Assembly: GCF_004403395.1 (NCBI RefSeq)
Contig: NZ_SOGN01000024.1
Span: forward strand, 37,620-101,619
Direction: 5' to 3'
DNA: 64,000 nucleotides
Source of the DNA: Cryobacterium cheniae
GTDB lineage: Bacteria > Actinomycetota > Actinomycetes > Actinomycetales > Microbacteriaceae
Shown here: positions 45,871 through 54,857 of the stretch, piece after piece
Layout: every line of letters starts with the position of its first letter
Position numbering within the stretch: position 1 is the first letter of the stretch
Position numbers and translations under genes: made by a program
Notes under the pieces: model-generated
Told to the model about the DNA's origin: nothing
Seen by the model: only the letters and a program-made list of their open reading frames with translations
The model's database searches: none

Positions 45871-47151
45871 TCAGGCCGCGCGTCGGCGCACAATCACGTC
45901 GCTGACGAGCACGAGCACGAACGCCAGCCCCAGGATCCCGACGTAGGCCAGCGGCACGGCCTTCATGCCCGCCGAGCCGAGCAGGGCGGCGCCGAGAAGG
46001 GCGCCGCCGCCGATCCCGGCGTTGAACGCGGTCGTGTAGATGGCGCTGGCGGTGTCGCGGATGCGGAGCGACGCCGTGTGCAGCAGCCGCGTCTGCAGCA
46101 GCGGCGGCAGCATGCCGAAGGCCAGACCCCAGAGCACGAAGGCGGTGATGGCCACCGGCAGCGTCGCCGCGAAGAGGGCCAGCACGGTGACGCTCAGGGC
46201 GGACACGGCGATGCCGATGACGAGCCCCAGCTGCGGCCTCGGGCCGAAGACCGTGCCCGAGAGCACCAGGCCGACCGCCCCGGCGATCCCGTAGGCGAAC
46301 AGGAGCGGTGCGACCGCGGCGGAGTCCACGCCCATCTCATCGATCAGGAACGGGGCGATGTAGGTGTAGAAGGTGTAGTGCCCGACCATGGTCAGGCCGG
46401 TGATCGTTGAGACCAGGATCACGGCGCGCATGGTCGGGTCGCGACGCTGCGGGACCACGGCGGCACCGGCGGCCGTCCCCGGGGCGGATGCCGCCGCATC
46501 CGTCACGCGGGCACCGGAGTGCGACACCGGTGGCAGGAACCGCCAGACGACGACCGCGCCGACCAGCATCAGGGCAGCGAGGGCCAGGAAGGACAGCCGC
46601 CAGCCGAGCAGGTGCCCGGCGGCGGTGGCCAGGGGAACCCCTAAGACGAAAGCGAGCGTGCCGCCCGAGACGGTGATGGCCACGGCGCGGCCGATCTGTT
46701 CCCGCGGCACGAGATGCGCGGCGTAGGCGCCGACGACCGACCAGAACAGGCCGTGGGCCATGCCTCCGATGATGCGCCCGCCCACCATGAAGGCGTAGCC
46801 GGGGGCGATGGCGGTGAGCACATTGCTGATCGCGAGCACCACGAGCACGAGCACGATCAGGCCGTGCCGGGGCAGACGGCGGGTGAGGTGGGCGAGCGTG
46901 GTGCTCGTGAGCACCACGGTGAACGCGAACCAGGAGACGAGCAGGCCGACCTGTCCCTCGGTCACCCCGAGCGCCCGGCTCATGTCGGGCAGCAGGCCCG
47001 TCGGCAGCATCTCGGAGGTGACGGAGAGGAAGACGGCGGCGGCCAGGGCGATCAGCCCGACCCAGGGGAAGGGACGGCCGGCGGCCTCGGCGCTCTCCGT
47101 CGAGTCCGGCGCCTCCCGAAAGGGCAGGTTGATGGGTGCGGTGAATGACAT
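45871..47151 (-). CDS. MFS transporter, DHA1-type efflux
   Basis: 426 residues from the ATG at 47151; upstream in-frame codons would add an unrelated Pro-rich stretch. Twelve hydrophobic segments, with the MFS motif A equivalent in LAHLTRRLPRHGLIV and motif near GGRIIGGMAHGLFWSVVGAYAAHLV, characteristic of AraJ/CmlR-like drug or sugar efflux. Substrate unknown. Confidence 0.9.
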   Translation of the reverse strand: MSFTAPINLPFREAPDSTESAEAAGRPFPWVGLIALAAAVFLSVTSEMLPTGLLPDMSRALGVTEGQVGLLVSWFAFTVVLTSTTLAHLTRRLPRHGLIVLVLVVLAISNVLTAIAPGYAFMVGGRIIGGMAHGLFWSVVGAYAAHLVPREQIGRAVAITVSGGTLAFVLGVPLATAAGHLLGWRLSFLALAALMLVGAVVVWRFLPPVSHSGARVTDAAASAPGTAAGAAVVPQRRDPTMRAVILVSTITGLTMVGHYTFYTYIAPFLIDEMGVDSAAVAPLLFAYGIAGAVGLVLSGTVFGPRPQLGLVIGIAVSALSVTVLALFAATLPVAITAFVLWGLAFGMLPPLLQTRLLHTASLRIRDTASAIYTTAFNAGIGGGALLGAALLGSAGMKAVPLAYVGILGLAFVLVLVSDVIVRRRAA

Positions 47152-47319
47152 GGCTCTGTGGCTCACAGACGGGAACAGTGGCAGCGCGGGCGATGCCGCG
47201 GGGCCGGTCCGGATTGACTGCGCGCCGACGTGCGCGCCCGGGGCCGACGTGCTGCGCCGACCGCATACCAGCATACCCGACGGGCGGAGTGCGCATCAGG
47301 GGGCCGGTAACCTAGTCCG

Positions 47320-48192
47320 ATGACCTCTTCCCTTGCCCCGAACCCGCGCCACCACTGGGTGATCACCCTCGTCTGCGTCGACCAGCCGGGTATCGTGCAC
47401 GCGGTCAGCGGCGCGATCGTGCGGGCGCGCGGCAACATCACCGAGAGCCAACAGTTCACCAGCGCCGACACGGGCCGGTTCTTCATGCGGCTGCAGGTGG
47501 AATCCGCGGCCAGCCAGTCGGAGCTCGAGGACGAGCTCGCCCCGGTCGTGCGCAGGTACGCCATGGAGTCCGTCATCGACGTCGTCGGGCGCCCCAAGCG
47601 CACCCTGATCCTGGCGTCGACCGCCGGCAACTGCGTCAACGACATGCTCTTCCGCCAGCGCGGCGGCCAGTTGCCCATTGAGGTGCCTCTGGTGCTGAGC
47701 AACCACGGCACGCTGCGCGACCTGGTCGGCTTCTATGGAGTGCCATTCGAGTCGCGCCCGGTGACGGATGCCGCCAGCAAGGCCGCCTTCGAGGCTCGCG
47801 TCATCGAGGCCATCACCGAGCACGACATCGAGCTGGTGGTGCTCGCCCGGTACATGCAGATCCTCTCCCCGGCCCTCTGCACGCTGCTGGAAGGCCGCGC
47901 CATCAACATCCACCACTCCTTCCTGCCCGGGTTCAAGGGCGCCAACCCGTACAAGCAGGCGCACGCCCGCGGCGTGAAGCTGATCGGGGCCACGGCCCAC
48001 TTCGTCACGGGCGACCTCGACGAGGGTCCGATCATCGAGCAGAACGTCGTGCGGGTGGACCACTCGCGCACCCCGGCCGAGCTCGTCGCCATCGGACAGG
48101 ACGAGGAGAGCCGCACCCTCACCCAGGCGGTCACCTGGTTCGCCGAGCACCGGGTTCTGCTGGACGGCGCCCGCACCATCATCTTCAGGTAG
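47320..48192 (+). CDS. purU: Formyltetrahydrofolate deformylase
   Basis: 290 residues. N-terminal ACT domain (about 10-90, VITLVCVDQPGIVHAVSGAI) and a formyltransferase-type catalytic domain with VLARYMQILSP, IHHSFLPGFKGANPYKQAHARGV and GATAHFVTGDLDEGPII. It hydrolyses 10-formyl-THF to THF and formate, balancing one-carbon units with GlyA and FolD encoded elsewhere in the window. Confidence 0.95.
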   Translation: MTSSLAPNPRHHWVITLVCVDQPGIVHAVSGAIVRARGNITESQQFTSADTGRFFMRLQVESAASQSELEDELAPVVRRYAMESVIDVVGRPKRTLILASTAGNCVNDMLFRQRGGQLPIEVPLVLSNHGTLRDLVGFYGVPFESRPVTDAASKAAFEARVIEAITEHDIELVVLARYMQILSPALCTLLEGRAINIHHSFLPGFKGANPYKQAHARGVKLIGATAHFVTGDLDEGPIIEQNVVRVDHSRTPAELVAIGQDEESRTLTQAVTWFAEHRVLLDGARTIIFR

Positions 48193-48221
48193 CCTCCCCC
48201 GCGCTCGGTAGGATGGGGCGA

Positions 48222-48572
48222 GTGACCGATACGAGCGCGAAGACCAGCCCCAATGACATCGTGCGATTCCTGCTCGAACTGTTCGCGTTCATCAGCCTGG
48301 GCATCTGGGGGTTCGCCGCGTGGCCGCTGCCCTGGCCGGGCGTGCTCGTGGGCATCCTCGCCCCCGCCTTCGCCATTCTGCTCTGGGCGCTGTTCCGCTC
48401 ACCCAAGGCGGTCTTCCGCCTTGACCCGTTCGGCAAGGCCATCATCGAGATCAGCGTCTTCGGGGCCGCCGCCCTGGCCTGGTGGGACCTCGGCCTGCCG
48501 CTGGTCGCCGTGATCTTCGCCCTGGTGGCCACGGTCAGCGGCGTCATCTCGGGCCGCGCGGAGCTGCGCTAG
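48222..48572 (+). CDS. Small four-helix membrane protein (DUF2568/YrdB-like)
   Basis: 116 residues from the GTG at 48222. Four hydrophobic segments; FLLELFAFISLGIWGFA is the typical DUF2568 opening, and the middle contains APAFAILLWALFRSPKAV. Function unknown. Follows purU by 30 bp and could be co-transcribed. Confidence 0.85.
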   Translation: MTDTSAKTSPNDIVRFLLELFAFISLGIWGFAAWPLPWPGVLVGILAPAFAILLWALFRSPKAVFRLDPFGKAIIEISVFGAAALAWWDLGLPLVAVIFALVATVSGVISGRAELR

Positions 48573-48617
48573 AACCACCGACGCAGCACTGCAGGCGCAC
48601 TGCCGGTTCGCCCCGGA

Positions 48618-48636
48618 GGTTGAGCCTGCCGAAACC
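48618..48636. repeat. Short intergenic palindrome GGTTGAGCC..GAAACC
   Basis: GGTTGAGCCTGCCGAAACC between convergent genes. A near-identical short palindrome (GGTTTCGACAGGCTCAACC type) is common in intergenic regions of Micrococcales as I recall it; here it appears once. Confidence 0.5.
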
Positions 48637-48675
48637 AGGGACCAGAGACCTGGAACCACGGGCCGAACCCCCTGC

Positions 48676-50136
48676 CTACAGCTCTGCCCGCTTGCTCGGC
48701 AGTGCGATCAGCGCCTGCTCCGAGTCGACCTCGCCCGGTGGCCGGAACCAATACTGCGTCCCGGTTCGGATGATCGTCCAGGGCTGGTTGTGCAGCAGCA
48801 GATGGTGCGGGTGGCAGAGCAACACTCCGTCGGCGAGGTCGGTGTGCCCGTTGTCTTTGAGCCATTCGTTGATGTGGTGCGCTTCGCTCCACGCCGGTGG
48901 TCTGTCGCAGTCGATCCAGAGGCATCCGCCGTCGCGAACGGCCATCGCGGCCCGTTGTGCCTCGGTGAAGAGGCGTTCGTTGCGGCCGACGTTGATGATC
49001 TGGCCGTTTCCGTCGAACGTGATGCCGCGGGAGCCGGTGTCGCAGAGCAGCCGGTCGATGCTCTCCTGCGAGATCGGGACCGGGCTGCCCTCGATCTGCC
49101 CGTGCGCGGCGGAAGCGGCGGGCTCGGCGGGCTTCGGGGCTCCCGCCTGATCCGTCTGACCGCTCTTGAGCGTCTTCTCGGTCACGATGACCCGCACCGC
49201 CGGACGGCGCCCGCCGAACATCCGGCCCGGGTCGGCCTCCCCGGCGATCTTGAGCAGCTGCACGAGTGAGTCCGCGGCGATCTGCTCGTTGCTGCGCGGG
49301 TCGTCCTGCATTTTCTTGGCCCAGGCGGCCCGCTCCGTGTCGACGAAGCGCACCGCTCCACGGCGGGGGCCGGTGATGGAGTCGAAGGTGGAGAGCACGA
49401 ACTCGCCATCTTCGGGCGAGAACAGCCCGTTCAGGCGCACATTGCCGTTGTTCAGCCGGTACACGCGCAGGACACGATCGTCGTAGGCCTGCTTCTCCCG
49501 GGCGGCGATGCCGGCCTCGTCGAGCACGTCGCGCATCCGCCTCGCCCGTCTGAAGACCTCGTCGGCGTTCAACGCCGACACCTCGGCCAGCAGCTCCGCC
49601 AGCGCCATCCCGAGCTTTTCGGCGGTGACTGCTGCATCGATCTGGCCGAGGCCGGCGCGGATCGACTCGGCCGCGTCGACCGAGAGGGTTCCCGCAGTGA
49701 CGGCGCGGGCGATCGGTGCCTGCCACGGCACCCTCGCGACGAACGCTGCGACTTCGGTAGCATCCGGGTCGGGCGCTGAGAGCGCCGCCTCGACCAGCTT
49801 CTCGGCCGCCTCGGTGTCGGCCATCATCGTGCCGACCGCGACGAGTTTGTAGGCGTCACCCTTGGAGGAGCCAATCGACTTCTGGACCAGAGCCTCCGGG
49901 GACAGGAACCCCTGCTGCGCGGCCAGCCCCGAGTGGCCGAGCTCCGGCCGGGAACGGCGAGCGATGGTGCCGGCCATCCACGCAGCGCGGGTATCGAGCA
50001 GGCGGCGCGCCGCGGCAATCTGCTTCTGACCAGCCAGCACGACCGCGTCGGGCAAGGCCTCGTAGTCGGCGCTGGACGACCCAAGTCGGGCGACGGCATC
50101 GGCCGCCTGCCTGAGGTCTTCCGCGAGGTCCGTCAT
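48676..50136 (-). CDS. DUF222/HNH endonuclease family protein (13E12-type)
   Basis: 486 residues. DUF222 helical domain (about 30-310), then a C-terminal HNH nuclease with CLWIDCDRPPAWSEAHHINEW and LCHPHHLLLH, the zinc-binding and catalytic histidines. This actinobacterial family is multi-copy in many genomes (13E12 repeats in mycobacteria) and may be mobile or associated with DNA metabolism. Nuclease activity is inferred from an intact HNH motif. Upstream is an AT-rich gap containing TGTCA/TGACA. Confidence 0.88.
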   Translation of the reverse strand: MTDLAEDLRQAADAVARLGSSSADYEALPDAVVLAGQKQIAAARRLLDTRAAWMAGTIARRSRPELGHSGLAAQQGFLSPEALVQKSIGSSKGDAYKLVAVGTMMADTEAAEKLVEAALSAPDPDATEVAAFVARVPWQAPIARAVTAGTLSVDAAESIRAGLGQIDAAVTAEKLGMALAELLAEVSALNADEVFRRARRMRDVLDEAGIAAREKQAYDDRVLRVYRLNNGNVRLNGLFSPEDGEFVLSTFDSITGPRRGAVRFVDTERAAWAKKMQDDPRSNEQIAADSLVQLLKIAGEADPGRMFGGRRPAVRVIVTEKTLKSGQTDQAGAPKPAEPAASAAHGQIEGSPVPISQESIDRLLCDTGSRGITFDGNGQIINVGRNERLFTEAQRAAMAVRDGGCLWIDCDRPPAWSEAHHINEWLKDNGHTDLADGVLLCHPHHLLLHNQPWTIIRTGTQYWFRPPGEVDSEQALIALPSKRAEL

Positions 50137-50176
50137 GCTTCAAGAATCCTTCGTTGCGCACATGAAGTCGAGTGTT

Positions 50177-50194
50177 TGTCACTAATAGATGACA
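50177..50194. promoter_or_regulatory. Inverted TGTCA/TGACA in AT-rich promoter gap
   Basis: TGTCA (50177-50181) and TGACA (50190-50194) spaced by 8 bp lie 41 bp upstream of the HNH gene, in an AT-rich stretch that contrasts with the surrounding GC-rich DNA. A promoter or operator is plausible; no factor is known. Confidence 0.35.
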
Positions 50195-50233
50195 TCAGTT
50201 TAGTAATTGCATTCGACTGATCTCAGGGCGGGA

Positions 50234-51451
50234 CTATGCCGCGCGAGCCTGCCGCGGCATCCGCAGCGCGTAGGCGGAGGTCGCGAAGAACAGCAGGGCG
50301 CCGACGCCGAAGGCCACCGGATAGGACACGCTGTCGACGAGGAACCCGGCCGCGAGCGGGCCGACGATGGCTCCCAGGTCGGAGAACATCGAGAACACCG
50401 AGACGGGACGCCCTCCCCCGGCGCCGGCGGCGTCACCGACGGATGCGGCCGGCGCGGTCCCCATGAACGCCGAGGCCACGCCGTAGACACAGAGCAGAGC
50501 CGTGAGCACGACGATATTCGGCGCGAACGGGACCGCGAGGATGGTGAGTCCGGCAACCAGGAATGCCCCGATGATGGCCGGGCGGCGTCCCACCGTGTCG
50601 ACGAACCGCGAAGCCGGCGCGAGCGCCACCGTCTGGGCGACGGCCGCGAAGGCGAAGGCGATGCCGGTCCATGCGGTCGGCCCCCGCAGCACCTCGACGA
50701 CGAGCACGGGGATCAGGGCGCTGCGCACGCCGAACGAGTTCCAACCGGTGGCGAAGTTGGCGAGGCACGCCGCCCGGAACCGGGTGTCCCGCAGTACCGT
50801 TCGGAACGGGATCCGTTCGGGCGGGGGGCCGGCCTCGGCGACCACGCCGCCCCGCACCGGGCGCAGCAGCACCAGGCCGAGAACGCCGGCAACGGCGAGG
50901 GTCGCGGCGTAGAAGAAGAAGGGCGCGGTGAGTGAGATCGTGGCGAGGAGCCCGCCGAGCGCGGGCCCGGCCATCCCTCCGAGCAGGAACCCGCCCTGGT
51001 AGAACCCGATGGCCCTGGCCCGGAATCCCGGCGCCGTGGAGCCCAGCAGGAGGGTCATGGCTGCCACCGTGAACATGGCCGAACCGACGCCGCCGGCGCC
51101 GCGCAGGAGCAGCAGCTGCGGATAGTTCTGGGCCACGCCGACCAGCCCGCTGGAGAGGGCGACGATCCCGATGCCGGAGGCCAGGATCACCCGTTCGCCG
51201 GCCCAGTCGATCAGGCGCCCGGTGAACGGGCTCGAGACGAAGCGCATCAGCGCGAATGCGGAGACGACGGCGCCGATCTCCAGGTAGCCGACCCCGAAGC
51301 TGCGCACATAGACGGGCAGCACGGGCACGACGACGCCGAAGCCCACCATGACGAAGAACGCGATCACGCCGAGTACGTAGACCTCTCGGGACAGCCGCGG
51401 TCGGCTCACGCCGGGGGTCTCGCCGCCTCGGCGGAATCGTGCGAATCGCAT
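50234..51451 (-). CDS. MFS transporter
   Basis: 405 residues from the ATG at 51451 with GAGGT just upstream; an earlier start would add an Arg-rich tail. Twelve hydrophobic segments; MVGFGVVVPVLPVYVRSFGVG and RFVSSPFTGRLIDWAGERVILASG are the DHA1-type opening and motif A. A drug efflux or tetracycline-resistance-like exporter; substrate unknown. Confidence 0.9.
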   Translation of the reverse strand: MRFARFRRGGETPGVSRPRLSREVYVLGVIAFFVMVGFGVVVPVLPVYVRSFGVGYLEIGAVVSAFALMRFVSSPFTGRLIDWAGERVILASGIGIVALSSGLVGVAQNYPQLLLLRGAGGVGSAMFTVAAMTLLLGSTAPGFRARAIGFYQGGFLLGGMAGPALGGLLATISLTAPFFFYAATLAVAGVLGLVLLRPVRGGVVAEAGPPPERIPFRTVLRDTRFRAACLANFATGWNSFGVRSALIPVLVVEVLRGPTAWTGIAFAFAAVAQTVALAPASRFVDTVGRRPAIIGAFLVAGLTILAVPFAPNIVVLTALLCVYGVASAFMGTAPAASVGDAAGAGGGRPVSVFSMFSDLGAIVGPLAAGFLVDSVSYPVAFGVGALLFFATSAYALRMPRQARAA

Positions 51452-51527
51452 TACCTCAGGGTAAGCCTTGGCTCGGCGCTCAGGCCGCCGTGCGCCCCGC
51501 CCCGCACCCCTGATCGATTCGACGACG

Positions 51528-51562
51528 AGAGGGCGACGGATGCCTCGCATCCGTCGCCCTCT
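51528..51562. terminator. Perfect 16-bp stem, 3-nt loop, after the subtilase gene
   Basis: Arms 51528-51543 and 51547-51562 (AGAGGGCGACGGATGC and complement) around CTC. It is 26 bp downstream of the subtilase stop on the minus strand; intrinsic-type terminator without a T-run. Confidence 0.85.
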
Positions 51563-51587
51563 GCTGCCGTTCCTCCGTCGGCGGCCG

Positions 51588-54500
51588 CTAGTTCTTCACC
51601 GCCACAACCGTCGAGAAGCCACTGTCGCCGTAGCGCACCAGGCCGAGGTAGTCGGTGCCCGCTGCCAGGCCGCTCCACGAGGCCGTGTAGGTCGCTTCAA
51701 CGCCCTGCACCCCGGGGAGGGGGTTCGGGGCGACGGTGAACGCTCCGGCGCCGACACCCGGCGCGACCGTGAAGGTGGTCAGGTCGTATCGGTCGGTGCC
51801 GCTGAAGACCGACACGATGACCTGGTAGTACCCGGCGGCCGGGTTCAGCAGGTCGACGTGTTCGTCCGTCGCCGCCGTGGCCGACTGCCAGATTTCGACC
51901 GGCGTGCCGCCCTTGCCGCTCAGCCGGTTGACGACCAGGTCCAGGTCGGCGGCGTCGGTCTGCGCATCGAGGTCGAAACGCTGCAGGGCCGTTCCCGCCG
52001 GAACCTGCACGGTGAAGACGATCTCTCCGCCGGGAAGCCCGGTTCCGGTGTATGCCTTGCCCGGGCCGCCCTTCTTCTCCTTGAGCAGCACGCCGGCCGC
52101 GAGGCCGTCGGTCTGCAGGGGGATGTCGGCGGTCGTTCCGGGCGTCACGCTGATGTTGACGGATCCGGCCACGCCGGTTCCGCCGGCGGCCACCGGCGAT
52201 TCGAGCGTGACGGGCTTGACCGCCACCGGACTCTGCACGACCGTCGCGTCGCTGGTCCAGCTGAGCGAGCCGGTCGCGAACGTGTCGACGGGCGCATCCG
52301 TTCGGGAGAACGTCGCCGTGTAGGACTGGGTCTCCCCTGCCGCGCCGAAGGTCAGTGTGGCGGGCTCGACCTTCACGTCGATGCCGACGAGACCGGACAC
52401 CGAGGCGGCGAAGGTGCCCGCCTGGGTCGACGTCACCGTGCGGGTGATCGTCTCCGGCGCGGTGAGCGAGCCGATGCCGATCGAGGGCAGGTTGAGGTTC
52501 GACGGGTCGACCGCGACCACATCGGCGTCGCCGTCCCAGGTGTACCCGGCGCCCTTGATGTAGGACATCCAGTCGCGCTCCCCGTTCAGGTAGACGAGCC
52601 CCGGTGTGAAGAACTTGGTCGGGTCGACGTGGCCGGCACCCTGCACGAACGGGTCGGTCATGGCGGCGCCGGTTTCGGTGACCGTGTCGTAGGCGGTCGT
52701 CATGAAGGCCGACTTCACCTCGGCCGGGGCGGCGTTCGGCGACTGGCCCAGGTAGAGGGCGGCGAGGCCCGCCACGTGCGGCGACGACATCGACGTTCCG
52801 GACAGGAACTTGTAGGTGCCGGCCGCGCCTGCGGCATTGGCGCCGCCGGCGAGAATGGCGACACCGGGCGCCGAGACATCCGGCTTGATGATGTCACTGC
52901 CGTCCGCCAGGACCGGTCCGCGCGAGGAGAACCCGGCGACCTGCGGGGCGGGCGGGGTGGTGCCGAGGGCGTTGCCCGGCGTCAGGGTCACGGTGGCGCC
53001 GGCGGTGCCGGCGTAGGCGAATGCCGGGTCGAACGCTTCGGCGTTGAGGTGCACCGTCGGCACCGAATGCTGGTCGAGGTCGAGCGAGCTCTTCGTCTTG
53101 TTCACCAGCACCATGCCGATTCCGCCGGCCCGCAGCACCTCGGCCGACTTGGCGACCCGGTCGTAGACGCCGCGCTGGCAGAACACGATCTTGCCGACAA
53201 CCTTGGCCGGGTCGAGCGAGTCCGGCGCGCAGAGCAGCGGGTCGTTGCCGCGGCGGGCGGCGACGAGGTCGCCGCGCACCAGGGCACCGGTCACGCCGGT
53301 CGCCGGGACCGTGATCGAGCCGCCGGCCCAGGCAGGGCCGCTGCCGAGGGTGGCGGTGGCCTCGTAGCTCGGGATGGTGCTCGCCGCCACGGTGGTGATC
53401 CACGGCGACGCGTTGTCCAGCGTGGAGGGGCCCGGGCCGGCGTTACCGGCCGAGGCCGCCACGAAGATGCCGGCGGATGCCGCCCCCAGGAAGGCGAGGT
53501 CGGTGGCGGAGACCGTGGTCTGGGCCGCACCGCCGCCGATGGAGAAGTTGATCACGTCGACACCGTCGGCCGTGGCCTGGTCGATCGCCGAGAGGAGGTC
53601 GCTGGTGGCGCATCCGTCGTCGTCCTGGCTGACCGGGTCGGGACCGGACCAGCACACCTTGTACGCGGCGATCTTCGCCGCGGGCGCAACGCCCGAGATG
53701 GCGCCGAAGTCGATGCCGCCGACCGACGCGGCGACGGCATGGTTGCCGACCGCGGTGCCGCCGGTGTGCGAGCCGTGGCCGTCGCCGTCGCGCGGCGAGA
53801 GGTACTCGCCGACGCTGTCGGCGCCGATCCGGGAAGCACCGAACCCGTCGACGTAGTACCGGGCCCCGACGATCTTGGTGCTGCAGTCCGCGGCGGTGAA
53901 CTGCACACCCACGACGCAGGCGCCGGTGAAGGTGCCGCCGTCGGCCTTGTCGAAACGGATGCCGCCGTCGGCCGTGCGATAGGGCGCGGCACCGGCGTCG
54001 GTGCCGAGCGGGTCGCCGGCGAAGGAAGCGTTCTCGGGGGCGATGCCGGTGTCGATGATGCCGACGACCACGCCGGCGCCCGCCGCCTCCACGCCGCCGA
54101 CAGCGTCCCAGACGCCGCCGGCGCCGGCGGCGTCGCCGAGTCCGAGGAAGTCGGTCGAGGACTGCGCCGTGATCTGGCGGAGCGAGTCCTTCTCGACGGC
54201 GAGAACCTCGCGGTCCGCGTAGAGCGCGGCGGCCTGCTCCGCGGTGAGGTCGGCGGCGAATCCGTTGAGCGCGGTCGTGTAGGAGACGCTGACGCTCACA
54301 CCGGCGGCCGCGGCGACCTTCCTCTGCTCGGCCGCGAGGTGCGCGGCGTAGGCGGTCGCATTCGTCGAGCTCGCGTCGAGCTGCCGGCCCGGGGCAGGCT
54401 GGGTGGCGTCGAAACCGGGGACGCCGCCGGAGTAGGTGGCGACGGCGCTGCCGGCCAGGGTGACGACGTACCGGCCAGGCTCGAAGGTCATCCCCGGTTT

Positions 54501-54692
54501 TCCGACGGCCGACTGTGTGCCCGATTGCGGCTGCGGCGCGGCTCCGGCGGCGACGGTTCCGCCGAGCAGGGCTGCGGTGGCAACCAGCCCGACGGTCAGG
54601 GTCACCGCGGTTGCCCGGCGGAGTCCGCGCGGAGGCCTGGGGTCGTGGGGTCGTGGTATGAAATGCCGATTTCGTGAGTTCACGTGCATCAT
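51588..54692 (-). CDS. Secreted subtilisin-like serine protease (S8) with PA domain
   Basis: 1034 residues. Signal peptide (about 1-51, ending AAGA). An I9-type propeptide follows (about 75-150, YTTALNGFAADLTAEQAAAL). Catalytic triad: Asp214 in GIIDTGIAP, His306 in GHGSHTGGT, Ser634 in SGTSMSSPHVAG, with oxyanion Asn in SAGNAGPGPS. The large His-Ser gap holds a PA domain (about 430-520). After it a fibronectin-type/Ig-like C-terminal region. No cell-wall sorting motif, so probably released. No related genes adjoin. Confidence 0.94.
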   Translation of the reverse strand: MMHVNSRNRHFIPRPHDPRPPRGLRRATAVTLTVGLVATAALLGGTVAAGAAPQPQSGTQSAVGKPGMTFEPGRYVVTLAGSAVATYSGGVPGFDATQPAPGRQLDASSTNATAYAAHLAAEQRKVAAAAGVSVSVSYTTALNGFAADLTAEQAAALYADREVLAVEKDSLRQITAQSSTDFLGLGDAAGAGGVWDAVGGVEAAGAGVVVGIIDTGIAPENASFAGDPLGTDAGAAPYRTADGGIRFDKADGGTFTGACVVGVQFTAADCSTKIVGARYYVDGFGASRIGADSVGEYLSPRDGDGHGSHTGGTAVGNHAVAASVGGIDFGAISGVAPAAKIAAYKVCWSGPDPVSQDDDGCATSDLLSAIDQATADGVDVINFSIGGGAAQTTVSATDLAFLGAASAGIFVAASAGNAGPGPSTLDNASPWITTVAASTIPSYEATATLGSGPAWAGGSITVPATGVTGALVRGDLVAARRGNDPLLCAPDSLDPAKVVGKIVFCQRGVYDRVAKSAEVLRAGGIGMVLVNKTKSSLDLDQHSVPTVHLNAEAFDPAFAYAGTAGATVTLTPGNALGTTPPAPQVAGFSSRGPVLADGSDIIKPDVSAPGVAILAGGANAAGAAGTYKFLSGTSMSSPHVAGLAALYLGQSPNAAPAEVKSAFMTTAYDTVTETGAAMTDPFVQGAGHVDPTKFFTPGLVYLNGERDWMSYIKGAGYTWDGDADVVAVDPSNLNLPSIGIGSLTAPETITRTVTSTQAGTFAASVSGLVGIDVKVEPATLTFGAAGETQSYTATFSRTDAPVDTFATGSLSWTSDATVVQSPVAVKPVTLESPVAAGGTGVAGSVNISVTPGTTADIPLQTDGLAAGVLLKEKKGGPGKAYTGTGLPGGEIVFTVQVPAGTALQRFDLDAQTDAADLDLVVNRLSGKGGTPVEIWQSATAATDEHVDLLNPAAGYYQVIVSVFSGTDRYDLTTFTVAPGVGAGAFTVAPNPLPGVQGVEATYTASWSGLAAGTDYLGLVRYGDSGFSTVVAVKN

Positions 54693-54857
54693 CCAATCCG
54701 TTCAGCGCTGAAAGGTTGGCCCCCGACGGAGGGACATGAACTTGAAGCTAGCCGAAACCGGCATCGGACAGTGCATCGTGCACGCGTTGACACCCGAACT
54801 GGGGGCATCCCGCACGTTTCGGTGTCGACGGATCGGGTCACGGCCACGCCGCGCGGC

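Noticed and set aside
48618-48636. GGTTGAGCCTGCCGAAACC considered as a novel repeat
   Set aside because: Single copy here; resembles a common short intergenic palindrome of Micrococcales.
51468-54677. 1069-codon open frame opposite the subtilase gene
   Set aside because: Arg/Gly-rich with no domain; the minus-strand frame has an intact catalytic triad and signal peptide.
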